NCBI RefSeq assembly: GCF_001412595.2
Contig: NZ_CP012640.2
Location: 5,949,802 to 6,013,801 of the forward strand
Origin: Massilia sp. WG5
Lineage (GTDB): Bacteria; Pseudomonadota; Gammaproteobacteria; Burkholderiales; Burkholderiaceae_D
Direction: 5' to 3'
Length of the DNA: 64,000 bases
Below the pieces are notes generated by a model. The model was not told where the DNA came from and searched no databases. It saw only the letters and a list, made by a program, of their open reading frames with translations. This document shows, in pieces, positions 7,977-16,010 of the stretch. A program made the translations under genes and the position numbers. Within the stretch, counting starts at the first letter, position 1, and the number at the start of each line of letters is the position of its first letter.

Positions 7977-9149
7977 ATGAGCAGCGCATCCGTCCGCGCA
8001 TCACCGCGCGCATCAACACGTGTTCATGGTCTCGATACCCTGCGCGCGCTGGCCGTGACGCTGGTGGTCTTGCACAATTACGTGCTGTTCGTCAGCGGCA
8101 CGGACAGCTTCGGCTGGGTCGGCGAGATCGGCTGGGCCGGCGTCGACCTGTTTTTCGCCTTGTCCGGCTACCTGATCGGCAACCAGATCTTCCAGGCGCT
8201 GCGCCGGCCCCAAGGCCTATCGCTGGGCCGCTTCTACGCGCGTCGCCTGCTGCGCACGTTGCCGAATTTCTATGTCGTTCTGGCCCTGTATGCGCTGTGG
8301 CCGGCATTCCGCGGCAGCACGCCCATGCTGCCGCTGTGGCAGTACCTGAGCTTCACCCAGAATATCGGCCTCGAGCCGGGCACTGCCTTTTCCCATGCCT
8401 GGTCGCTGTGCATCGAGGAGCAGTTCTATATGCTGCTGCCGGCCTGCGCGCTGCTTGCGGTGGCGCTGGGCAGGCGCGGCGTCAGACGCCGCTGGGCCTG
8501 GGCCGTGTTCGCGCTGGCCTTCTCGACGGGGATGGCGATCCGCGCCGGACTATGGCTGCATGGCCAGGAAGAGACGAACTGGCTGCACTTCTATTACAAA
8601 TACATTTATTACTCCAGCTTCTGCCGCTTCGACGAACTGTTGGCCGGGGTGGCGCTGGCGCTGCTGAAGCAAACCCATGGCGGCGCCTGGGCGCGCCTGA
8701 TGGGGCAGGGCAGGCTGCTGCTGGCGGCGGGTCTCGCGGCCGGTGCGCTGGCGCTGCGCTGCTTCCTGGTCGACCACTACGGCTTCTCGACCACCGTGTT
8801 CGGCTATCCGCTGCTGGCGCTGGCCTGTGCGCTGCTGATCCTGGCGGCGCTGGCGCCCGACTCGCCGCTGCACCGCATCCGGGTGCCGGGCGCGTCCAGG
8901 CTGGCGCAATGGTCCTACGCGATCTACCTGCTGCACAAGCAGGTCGGGATCCTGGTCGCACGGCCACTGGCCGCAGCGGGCTACGGACCGGAACATCCGC
9001 TGACGATCGCGGCGGCGCTGGCGGCCTCGGTGCTGGCCGGCTGGTTCCTGTACCGCCTGGTCGAGACGCCCTTCATGCGGCTGCGCGAGCGCTATGTGCC
9101 GGGCAATGGCGCGGCTTCGGGCGGCGTCAGGGCCGCCGGGATTCGATGA
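7977..9149 (+). CDS. Acyltransferase-3 (OafA/YrhL) family membrane protein
   Basis: A 390-residue protein with about ten membrane helices. It shows the family start RVHGLDTLRALAVTLVVLHN with the catalytic His of the R/K-x10-H motif, WAGVDLFFALSGYLIGN, and FSHAWSLCIEEQFYMLLP. Acyltransferase-3 proteins move acetyl or other acyl groups from the cytosol onto lipopolysaccharide, exopolysaccharide, peptidoglycan or antibiotics. No SGNH domain is attached. The start at 7977 is chosen because the longer frame upstream lies in the divergent promoter region. Its 3' end overlaps the opposing gene by 23 bases. Confidence 0.88.
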   Translation: MSSASVRASPRASTRVHGLDTLRALAVTLVVLHNYVLFVSGTDSFGWVGEIGWAGVDLFFALSGYLIGNQIFQALRRPQGLSLGRFYARRLLRTLPNFYVVLALYALWPAFRGSTPMLPLWQYLSFTQNIGLEPGTAFSHAWSLCIEEQFYMLLPACALLAVALGRRGVRRRWAWAVFALAFSTGMAIRAGLWLHGQEETNWLHFYYKYIYYSSFCRFDELLAGVALALLKQTHGGAWARLMGQGRLLLAAGLAAGALALRCFLVDHYGFSTTVFGYPLLALACALLILAALAPDSPLHRIRVPGASRLAQWSYAIYLLHKQVGILVARPLAAAGYGPEHPLTIAAALAASVLAGWFLYRLVETPFMRLRERYVPGNGAASGGVRAAGIR

Positions 9150-9621
9150 TGTCGGCGGCGTCGATGACGTCGAAGGCGGCCGGCATGTCGGCCAGCCAGG
9201 CCGCCAGGTGGGCCACCCGCATCGACGGATCGTAGCCTTCGGTCGAGGCGATCGCCGCGCGCAGGCCGGGCAGGGCCTCGGGCGTGCGCGGGCCGGCGTA
9301 GGCGTCGACCAGCATCGCGAGGAGCTCGTTCGGCGGCGTGCCGCCGCGGCGCAGGCGTGCGTGGATCACGGCCAGCAGGGCGCGCTGCATGCGCGGGGTC
9401 GGATGCGCGATATACGCGAAGACGCTGGGCGTGTTCGTGATGGCGTCGGCCATGGCCTGCTCGATCCGCTCCGGCTTGTAGTCGGAGGGGATGTCGAAAT
9501 AGGCCTTGTCCCAGCGGGTGTCCGCGTAGCGGTGGCCCGGCGGGAAGGCATCGATGGTTTCCAGCCCGAGCGCGCGGCTGGCGCGCCCGAGCAGGGAAGT
9601 AATTACAGGTATCAGCGGCAT
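9127..9621 (-). CDS. Conserved hypothetical protein
   Basis: A 164-residue, probably cytosolic, mostly helical protein without signal peptide or membrane segment. I do not recognise the family. The N-terminus is MPLIPVITSLLGRASRALGL; a middle part WDKAYFDIPSDYKPERIEQA is followed by helices with no metal or nucleotide motif. Its 3' end overlaps the acyltransferase gene on the other strand by 23 bases. Codon use matches neighbouring real genes, and the frame is closed by normal start and stop codons. Confidence 0.6.
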   Translation of the reverse strand: MPLIPVITSLLGRASRALGLETIDAFPPGHRYADTRWDKAYFDIPSDYKPERIEQAMADAITNTPSVFAYIAHPTPRMQRALLAVIHARLRRGGTPPNELLAMLVDAYAGPRTPEALPGLRAAIASTEGYDPSMRVAHLAAWLADMPAAFDVIDAADIIESRRP

Positions 9622-9645
9622 ACCGCTAGTGTAGCGGAAGAGCGC

Positions 9646-10515
9646 TCAAGCGAACCGGCCCGCCCGAAAATCCTCGACCGCCTGGAAGACCTCGGCATTC
9701 GTGTTCATCACGAAGGGGCCGTACTGGGCGATCGGCTCGTTCAGCGGGCGGCCGGCGAGCAGGATCAGGCGGCTGTCCACGCTGGCCTTGATGCGCACGC
9801 CGTCGGCTTCCTTCGCATTGTCGAGGATCGCCATGCGCGCCTGCGGCACCGCCTTGCCGTCGACCACGACCTCGCCGCGGTAGACGTAGAAGAAGGCATT
9901 ATGTCCGGCCGGCAGCGCCTGCTCGAAGGTCTCGCCCGCGGGCAGGTCGATGTCCAGGTACAGCGGCTGCGTCGCCTCGCGCTGCACGGCGCCGTCCACG
10001 CCGTGCGAACTGCCGGCGATCACCTGCACTGCGGCGCCGGAAGGCAGCGCAAAGCGCGGCACTTCCTCGTTCGGGATGTCGCGATACCAGGGTGCGCTCA
10101 TCTTGTCGCCGGCGGGCAGGTTCAGCCACAGCTGGAAGCCTTCCATCAGGCCCTCGTTCTGCTCGGGCATCTCGGAGTGGATCACGCCGCGGCCCGCCGT
10201 CATCCACTGCACGCCGCCATCGCTCACCAGGCCTTCGTTGCCGGCGCTGTCGCGGTGGCGCATGCGTCCGGCCAGCATGTAGGTGACGGTCTCGAAGCCG
10301 CGGTGCGGGTGCTCCGGAAAGCCGGCGATGTAGTCGCCGGCCTTGTCGCTGCCGAAGGCGTCCAGCATCAGGAAGGGATCGAGACGGCGCTGCAGCGGCT
10401 GGGTCAGGACGCGGTTGATCTTGACGCCGGCGCCATCCATCACGAACTGGCCGCCGATGAGGCGTTCGATGTGGCGGCTCCGTTCAACACGTTCTACTGC
10501 CAATTGCTGTTCCAT
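9646..10515 (-). CDS. Pirin family cupin protein
   Basis: A 289-residue bicupin. The N-terminal cupin has FPEHPHRGFETVTYML, with the His pair that binds iron, and GVIHSEMPEQNEGLMEGFQLWLNLP, the standard pirin signature; the C-terminal pirin_C cupin follows (HNAFFYVYRGEVVVDGK). Bacterial pirins act as quercetinases or as redox-responsive regulators. The start at 10515 is preceded by AAGGAGATCGAC. It lies downstream of azoR on the same strand with a 76-base gap, which suggests a shared electrophile or quinone stress context, possibly as a two-gene unit. Confidence 0.92.
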   Translation of the reverse strand: MEQQLAVERVERSRHIERLIGGQFVMDGAGVKINRVLTQPLQRRLDPFLMLDAFGSDKAGDYIAGFPEHPHRGFETVTYMLAGRMRHRDSAGNEGLVSDGGVQWMTAGRGVIHSEMPEQNEGLMEGFQLWLNLPAGDKMSAPWYRDIPNEEVPRFALPSGAAVQVIAGSSHGVDGAVQREATQPLYLDIDLPAGETFEQALPAGHNAFFYVYRGEVVVDGKAVPQARMAILDNAKEADGVRIKASVDSRLILLAGRPLNEPIAQYGPFVMNTNAEVFQAVEDFRAGRFA

Positions 10516-10591
10516 GTCGATCTCCTTGTAAAGTAACACCGCGGCCCTGGGCCGCGGCGAATGCATGGCGCTACTGCGTCGGGCCGGCGCT

Positions 10592-11185
10592 TCAGGCGAT
10601 GGCGGCGACGACCGCGTCGGCCTCGGCCTGGCCCTTGCCCGCTGCTTCCGGACCCATCGCCTGCGCGTTCGAGTAGACGAAGGTGGATTCGGTCATGCCC
10701 AGGAAGTTCAGCAGCATGCGGATGTGCGGCACTTGCGGATCCGCGTCTTCCGGATAGATGCCGCCGCGCGAAGTGGCCACGAACACCTTCTTGCCCTTCA
10801 GCAGGCCTTCCGGACCGGATTCCGTATAGCGGAAGGTGACGCCGGCGCGGGCGATCGCGTCGAACCAGGCTTTCAGCTGGATCGGCATGCCGAAGTTGTA
10901 CATCGGGGCGCCGATCACGACCACGTCGGCGGCCTGCACTTCGGCGATCAGGGCGTCGTCCAGGGCCACGCGGGCAGCCTGCTCGGGCGTGCGCTGGTCG
11001 GCCGGGGTGAACAGGGCGCCCAGGGCGGCTTCGTCCAGGATCGGATGGGCCTTGGCGCCGAGGTCGCGCACGGTGACGCTGGCGCCCGGGTTGGCGGCGC
11101 TCAGCCTGGCGACGATGTTGCCGGCCACGCGGTTCGATTCGGAATTGGCGCCGCGGACGCTGGAATTGATCTGCAGGATGTTCAT
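10592..11185 (-). CDS. azoR: FMN-dependent NADH:quinone/azo reductase AzoR
   Basis: A 197-residue flavodoxin-fold enzyme. [20 protein letters not shown] is the phosphate-binding start, [19 protein letters not shown] the flavin-contacting segment, and [20 protein letters not shown] the classical AzoR motif. AzoR reduces quinones and azo dyes by two-electron transfer and protects against thiol-reactive quinones. It is divergent from the LysR regulator at 11313, a common arrangement that suggests control by that protein from the 127-bp shared intergenic region. The start at 11185 follows AAGGAG. Confidence 0.95.
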   Translation of the reverse strand: MNILQINSSVRGANSESNRVAGNIVARLSAANPGASVTVRDLGAKAHPILDEAALGALFTPADQRTPEQAARVALDDALIAEVQAADVVVIGAPMYNFGMPIQLKAWFDAIARAGVTFRYTESGPEGLLKGKKVFVATSRGGIYPEDADPQVPHIRMLLNFLGMTESTFVYSNAQAMGPEAAGKGQAEADAVVAAIA

Positions 11186-11312
11186 GGTGGCTCCTTGGTG
11201 TTTGTCGTGTCGGTTGGTATTTCGATGTAGACACTTTAATGGTTCCATCTATCGTGCGGAAGGCGTTAGAATGGATAACATTATTCAACCAGTGGAACAA
11301 TCAGGAGCGACC

Positions 11313-12224
11313 ATGGATATCGAAGCCAACGACATGCTGCTGTTCGCCCGCATCGTCGAGTCGGGCAGCTTCAGCATGGCCGCGCAACGCCTGAACCTGC
11401 CGAAATCGACCGTCTCGCGCCGCATCGCGCTGCTCGAAGCCAGCCTCGGCGAACGGCTCCTGCAGCGCACCACGCGCCGGCTGGTGCTGACCGAATTCGG
11501 CGAGAGCCTGCTCGAACATGCGCGCAAGGTGGCCGAGGAGGTGGAGGCGGCCGGCGCGCTGGCCCAGCACCGCCAGGCCAAGCCGAGCGGGAAATTGCGG
11601 ATCTCGATGCCGGGCGACTTCGCGAACCTGTACCTGACCGACCTGATCGCCCGCTTTACCGCGCGCTATCCGGCGGTGACGCTGGAACTCGACCTGTCGC
11701 CGCGCCGGGTCGACCTGGTGGCCGAGGGTTTCGACATCGCGATCCGCATGGGCGACCTGCCGGACGATTCGAGCCTCAACGCGCGCCGGGTCTCGCTGGA
11801 ACGCTTCGGGCTGTACGCCGCGCCTTCCTATATCGGGCAGCATGGCCTGCCCGAACATCCGGACGACCTGTCGGCGCACGATCTGCTGTGCCTCCTGAGC
11901 CGCAACGGCGGCCCCACCCCCTGGGTGCTGGAGCGCGGCAAGACGCGCTGGGAACGTGCGGTGCGGGCGCGCCTGACGGCGAACTCGCCTGAGCTGCTGG
12001 CGCGCATTGCCGCCGGCGGCGCCGGCATCGCCGCCAGTTCGACGCTGTTCGTCCAGCCTTATGTGCAGAAGGGGGAACTGGTGCGCGTGCTGCCGGAGTG
12101 GGAATTCCCGTCGGCGCACGGCTGGGCCGTTTTTCCCGGCCGGCGACTCATGCCGGCCAAGACGCGGGCCTTCCTGGACATGCTGGAAGAGGCGTGCTGC
12201 GCGCGGGCGGGGCAGCAGGCTTGA
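11313..12224 (+). CDS. LysR family transcriptional regulator, likely controls azoR
   Basis: A 303-residue regulator. The N-terminal winged helix-turn-helix covers about residues 5-62 (SFSMAAQRLNLPKSTVSRRI), followed by the linker helix and a LysR substrate-binding domain (LRISMPGDFANLYLTDLIARF onward). It is of the CrgA/DhcR-like type that recognises small aromatics or electrophiles. The ATG at 11313 has CAGGAG upstream; an in-frame ATG at 11271 would add 14 residues of poor conservation. It is divergent from azoR. TTCCAT and ATGGAT half-sites flank the middle of the intergenic region, but I would not call an operator on that alone. Confidence 0.9.
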   Translation: MDIEANDMLLFARIVESGSFSMAAQRLNLPKSTVSRRIALLEASLGERLLQRTTRRLVLTEFGESLLEHARKVAEEVEAAGALAQHRQAKPSGKLRISMPGDFANLYLTDLIARFTARYPAVTLELDLSPRRVDLVAEGFDIAIRMGDLPDDSSLNARRVSLERFGLYAAPSYIGQHGLPEHPDDLSAHDLLCLLSRNGGPTPWVLERGKTRWERAVRARLTANSPELLARIAAGGAGIAASSTLFVQPYVQKGELVRVLPEWEFPSAHGWAVFPGRRLMPAKTRAFLDMLEEACCARAGQQA

Positions 12225-12226
12225 CC

Positions 12227-12252
12227 GCCGTCCCCGCCGTCGCCGGGACGGC
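12227..12252. terminator. GC-rich hairpin between convergent lysR and psd genes
   Basis: GCCGTCCC at 12227-12234 pairs perfectly with GGGACGGC at 12245-12252 around a 10-base loop. It sits in the 30-base gap between convergent stop codons, where a bidirectional terminator is expected. There is no U-run on either strand, so termination is plausible rather than shown. Confidence 0.35.
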
Positions 12253-12254
12253 GT

Positions 12255-13109
12255 TCAGCCGCCGGTAAAATCGCCCATCTTTTCGCCGAGGCGCACCGAA
12301 CGCTCGGGCGCCCAGTCCTGGTTGAACTCGATCGTCTTCGCCTTGAACAGCATCACGATGGTCGAGCCGAGCAGGAAGCGTCCCATCTCTTCGCCCTTCT
12401 TCAGCACGATCTTCTGGTCGTCGTAGCGCCACTCGCTGATCTTCTGCGGGCGCTTCGGGTTGACCACGCCGTGCCACACGGTGGCCATGCTGCCGACGAT
12501 GGTGGCGCCGACCAGCACCATCACGAAGGGGCCGTACTGCTCGGATTCGAACACGCAGACCACGCGCTCGTTGCGGGCGAACAGGTTGGGCACGCCGCGC
12601 GCCGTGGTCGGGTTCACGGAGAACAGGGCGCCCGGCACGTAGATCATGCGGGTCAGCCTGCCGTCGCAGGGCATGTGCAGGCGGTGGTAATCCTTCGGCG
12701 ACAGATACAGATTGGCGAAGCTGCCGTGCTGGAACTGCTTTGCCAGTTCGGCGTCGCCGCCCACCAGTTCGGTGGTGGTGAAGCGGTGGCCCTTGGCCTG
12801 CAGGATATGGTGGTCGTCGATCGCGCCGAACTGGCTGATCGCGCCATCCACCGGGCAGACGAAGGCGGCATCCGCCAGCGGCCGCACGCCGGCCTTCAGC
12901 GGACGGGTGAAGAAGTCGTTGAAGCTGGTGTAGCTGGCGATGTCCGCATTCTCGGCTTCGGCCATGTTGACGCCGTACTTGCCGACGAACCAGCGGATCA
13001 GGCGGGTCGTGATCGTGCCGCCCTTGGCCCCGGCGACGCGGCCGGCGAAGGTCGTCAGGCGCTGCTTGGGCAGCAGGTATTGCGGCAGGACTTTAAGGCG
13101 ATCGGACAC
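12255..13109 (-). CDS. psd: Phosphatidylserine decarboxylase proenzyme
   Basis: A 284-residue membrane-associated enzyme that converts phosphatidylserine to phosphatidylethanolamine. The C-terminal LGST motif (in GRFLLGSTIVML) is the self-cleavage site: the Ser becomes the pyruvoyl group of the small alpha chain. Other family blocks are YTSFNDFFTRPLKAGVRP, CPVDGAISQFG with the Asp, and the catalytic His in LYLSPKDYHRLHMPCDG. A GTG start at 13109 (VSDRLKVLPQYLLP) is used; upstream codons are not conserved. Length agrees with the short proteobacterial Psd type. Confidence 0.95.
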   Translation of the reverse strand: MSDRLKVLPQYLLPKQRLTTFAGRVAGAKGGTITTRLIRWFVGKYGVNMAEAENADIASYTSFNDFFTRPLKAGVRPLADAAFVCPVDGAISQFGAIDDHHILQAKGHRFTTTELVGGDAELAKQFQHGSFANLYLSPKDYHRLHMPCDGRLTRMIYVPGALFSVNPTTARGVPNLFARNERVVCVFESEQYGPFVMVLVGATIVGSMATVWHGVVNPKRPQKISEWRYDDQKIVLKKGEEMGRFLLGSTIVMLFKAKTIEFNQDWAPERSVRLGEKMGDFTGG

Positions 13110-13192
13110 GGTGAAACCTCGAATAAAAGATGTCCGATTATAACGGCCAGCCCGGACAAGTGGGCGAGAGTTGCATTTTGACATCGATTTTT

Positions 13193-13225
13193 ATATGCAT
13201 GCATATTCTGTTGGTACATGCATAT
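13193..13225 (+). promoter_or_regulatory. AT-rich palindrome and repeated half-site upstream of the TonB receptor
   Basis: A perfect 14-bp palindrome ATATGCATGCATAT (13193-13206) is followed 11 bases later by ATGCATAT (13218-13225), a repeat of its right half. The region is strikingly AT-rich compared with its surroundings and lies 80-110 bases before the receptor gene, as expected for an operator and promoter. It has no Fur-box match that I can recognise. Confidence 0.4.
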
Positions 13226-13305
13226 CAAAAATATTACCGCGCTAGCAACAAAATGAGCTGCTTCTGATGGAGAATGGCCGTCCATTTCAACATGAACAGA
13301 TTGAC

Positions 13306-15474
13306 ATGCCAGCCGCCACGCATCCATTCCGCCTGACCCTCGCCGCTGCCGCCGTCGCGGCCGCCACCGCCAATCCGGCCCATGCCCAGCAGGGGCCCGA
13401 CAGCAAGATCCAGCAGGTCGAGGTGAAGGGCGCCGCCGAGGCCTACGATCCGCGCCGCGACGACACCGCCAGCAAGATCGTCGTCAACAACGCCGAGATC
13501 GTCAAATACGGCGACACCAATGTGCTGGACGTGCTCAAGCGCGTGCCCGGCGTGACCATCAGCAGCAACGGCCGCGGCGGCGAGATCCGCATGCGCGGCC
13601 TGGGCAGCGGCTATACGCAGGTCCTGATCAACGGCGAGCGCGCGCCGCAGGGTTTCGACATCAGCTCGCTGTCGCCGGACGTCATCGAGCGGATCGAGGT
13701 GCTGCGCGCCGCCAGCGCCGAGTTCTCGACCCAGTCGATCGCCGGCACCGTCAACATCGTGCTGAAGAAGGCCGTGAAGGCCGCCCAGCGCGAGCTGAAG
13801 CTGGGCTATGGCCACGGCGCCGCCATGAACAGCCCGACCGCCAGCCTGCAGCTGTCCGACAAGCTCGGCAAGCTGTCCTATTCCTTCGCCGCGAACGGCT
13901 TCCAGAACCGCTTCACCAACGATCCCGAGACGATCGAAAGCTTCGTCGATCCCCAGGGCCTCATGACCGGCCTGCGCCGCAGCGAAACGCCGCAGGACGC
14001 CAGGATCAGCGCCGTGAACATGACGCCGCGCCTGAACTACAGCTTCGACAACGGCGATACCCTGACCTCGCAGACCTTCGCCAACTGGGCCAATTTCAGC
14101 CAGTCCGAAGCGGGCAATGTCGAGACCCTGCTCGGACCGCTGCCGGCCTATCCGCGGCTCGACCAGGACATGACCAACCATAACCACGTGTTCCGCGAAG
14201 AGCTGAACTGGGTGCACAAGTTCGAATCGGGCGGCAAGCTGGACGCCAAGCTGAGCGGCCTGTACGTCGGCGCCGGCAACGTGACCTATCGCTTCGGCAG
14301 CGGCAATCCGGCGGCCGGCCCGCTGCGCGCCTTCATCAAGTCCGATGCCGCCGTGCGCGGCCTGACGTCGACCGGCAAGTACACGAGCGGCCGCTTCGAC
14401 GGCCATGCGCTGGCCTTCGGCTGGGACGGCGGCTACCAGACCGGCGACGATGCGCGTCTGGAGCGCGACGCCGCGGCCCCCGATGTTTCGCTGCCGGGCG
14501 GCGACGAGTTCTACGAATCGACGGTCTCGCGCCTGGCCGTGTATGCCCAGGACGAGTGGAACGTGACCCCGGCCTGGTCGGTGTACCTGGGCGCGCGCTG
14601 GGAAGGCATCCGCACCTCGACCGCCGGCAATACCTACGCCGAGGTGAAGAACAGCTCCTCGGTCCTGAGCCCGGTGGCGCAGACCCTGTACAAGCTGCCG
14701 GGCACCAAGGGCGACCAGCTGCGCCTGGCCGTGACCCGCACCTACAAGGCGCCGGGCCAGCAGCAGATCATCCCGCACCGCTTCACCTCGGTCAACAACA
14801 GCCAGACCGAACCGGATTCGATCGGCAACCCGCACCTCAAGCCCGAGCTGGCGCTGGGCATCGACGCCTCCTACGAGCACTACTGGGCCGAGGGCGCGCT
14901 GCTGTCCGCCAGCGTGTCGAGCCGCCGCATCACCGACTACACGCGCAACCTGATCGTGTTCGACGGCGCGCGCTGGGTCTCGACCCCGACCAACAACGGC
15001 AACGCCCGCACCTACGGCCTCGAACTGGAAGCCAAGTTCCCGCTGAAGGCCGTGATGGCGACCACCACCAAGCTCGACCTGCGCGCCAGCCTGTCGCGCA
15101 ACTGGTCGACGGTGGACTCGGTGCCGGGCCCGGACAACCGCCTGGACGGCCAGACTCCCTTGTCGGCCACTTTGGGCGCCGACTACCGGACCGGTCCGCT
15201 GACGCTCGGCGGCAGCTATGTCTTCAAGAACGGCGGCTTCGTACGCATCTCGGACAGGCAGATCAGCTACCAGTCGGTGCGGCGCGACCTGGACCTGTAC
15301 GCGCTGTGGAAATTCAATCCGAAGCTGCAGCTGCGCGTGGCGACCGCCAACCTGCTGGCCCAGGACACGCTCAGCCAGAGCAGCTACACGACCCCGGGCG
15401 TGGGCACCCAGACCAGCCGCACGCTGAATCCGGTGTACCGCAGCGTGCGGGCGACGCTGGAGATGAAGTTCTAA
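13306..15474 (+). CDS. TonB-dependent outer-membrane receptor
   Basis: About 722 residues. A signal peptide (hydrophobic core LTLAAAAVAAATA, cleavage near NPAHA-QQ) is followed by the plug domain (about residues 45-170; VLDVLKRVPGVTISSNGRGG, IRMRGLGSGYTQVLINGERA, VIERIEVLRAAS) and a 22-strand barrel that ends in ATLEMKF with the terminal Phe needed for outer-membrane insertion. It imports a large ligand such as a siderophore, carbohydrate or vitamin using TonB energy; the ligand is not evident. An in-frame ATG at 13267 would add 13 residues; neither start has a strong ribosome site. The stop codon overlaps that of the convergent NTF2-like gene. Confidence 0.92.
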   Translation: MPAATHPFRLTLAAAAVAAATANPAHAQQGPDSKIQQVEVKGAAEAYDPRRDDTASKIVVNNAEIVKYGDTNVLDVLKRVPGVTISSNGRGGEIRMRGLGSGYTQVLINGERAPQGFDISSLSPDVIERIEVLRAASAEFSTQSIAGTVNIVLKKAVKAAQRELKLGYGHGAAMNSPTASLQLSDKLGKLSYSFAANGFQNRFTNDPETIESFVDPQGLMTGLRRSETPQDARISAVNMTPRLNYSFDNGDTLTSQTFANWANFSQSEAGNVETLLGPLPAYPRLDQDMTNHNHVFREELNWVHKFESGGKLDAKLSGLYVGAGNVTYRFGSGNPAAGPLRAFIKSDAAVRGLTSTGKYTSGRFDGHALAFGWDGGYQTGDDARLERDAAAPDVSLPGGDEFYESTVSRLAVYAQDEWNVTPAWSVYLGARWEGIRTSTAGNTYAEVKNSSSVLSPVAQTLYKLPGTKGDQLRLAVTRTYKAPGQQQIIPHRFTSVNNSQTEPDSIGNPHLKPELALGIDASYEHYWAEGALLSASVSSRRITDYTRNLIVFDGARWVSTPTNNGNARTYGLELEAKFPLKAVMATTTKLDLRASLSRNWSTVDSVPGPDNRLDGQTPLSATLGADYRTGPLTLGGSYVFKNGGFVRISDRQISYQSVRRDLDLYALWKFNPKLQLRVATANLLAQDTLSQSSYTTPGVGTQTSRTLNPVYRSVRATLEMKF

Positions 15475-15854
15475 GCCTGGGCTGTGTTGAACATGTCGCG
15501 GTGCAGGCGCCAGCTGCCGTCGACCTTGCGCCAGACGACCAGGTAGCGTCCCTCGCCGGCGAGCACGGGTTCGCCGTCCGGCGCCCCCGCATACAGCGCG
15601 TAGCTGCCGACTTCGCTCGCCCGGGCGTCGTCGCCGTCGACGTCGTCGGTGCTGAAGCGCGCGCCGGCGATGCCGTTGGCGAAGGCGCCCGCGAAGAAGG
15701 CGGCGATCGCGTCGGGGCCGATGCAGGCGGGCGCCCCCTGCGGGATCAGGCGTGCGTCGTCGGTGTAGAGGGAGGCCGCGCGGCGGGCGTCGCGCGCGGA
15801 GATTGCTTCGGCGAGGCGGTCCTGCGCCGCCTGGATTTCATCTTTCAGGGCCAT
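15471..15854 (-). CDS. NTF2/SnoaL-like fold protein (DUF4440 type)
   Basis: A 127-residue cytosolic cone-shaped alpha+beta barrel protein. The helix MALKDEIQAAQDRLAEAISA, then DARRAASLYTDDARLIPQGA, and the C-terminal strand WRKVDGSWRLHRDMFN follow the SnoaL-like/DUF4440 pattern. Relatives are ketosteroid-isomerase-like or binding proteins without a fixed reaction. It is convergent with the TonB receptor, with stop codons overlapping by 4 bases, and divergent from the 2-aminobenzoate operon at 16011, so it may share that intergenic control region. Function unknown. Confidence 0.7.
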   Translation of the reverse strand: MALKDEIQAAQDRLAEAISARDARRAASLYTDDARLIPQGAPACIGPDAIAAFFAGAFANGIAGARFSTDDVDGDDARASEVGSYALYAGAPDGEPVLAGEGRYLVVWRKVDGSWRLHRDMFNTAQA

Positions 15855-15948
15855 CGGCTGTCCTTTCGGTTCGCGGTAATGAGCTATGAAACACGATTGA
15901 TCATACGCGGATTCCTTTTCTAAAAAAACAATTTTGCTTGTCCCATAA

Positions 15949-15968
15949 ATGCTTTAGGTTTAAAGTAT
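15949..15968 (+). promoter_or_regulatory. Inverted repeat, candidate MarR operator of the 2-aminobenzoate operon
   Basis: ATGCTTTA (15949-15956) and TAAAGTAT (15961-15968) form an imperfect inverted repeat (7 of 8 pairs) around GGTT, 43 bases before the ligase start. The size and AT-rich symmetry suit a MarR-family dimer, and a MarR gene is the fourth gene of the operon. TTGCTT at 15934-15939 is a possible -35 element just upstream. Confidence 0.45.
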
Positions 15969-16010
15969 CTTCCGGCATCCGCCGAACCGTTCTTTTCTCC
16001 GGAGCGTTTC

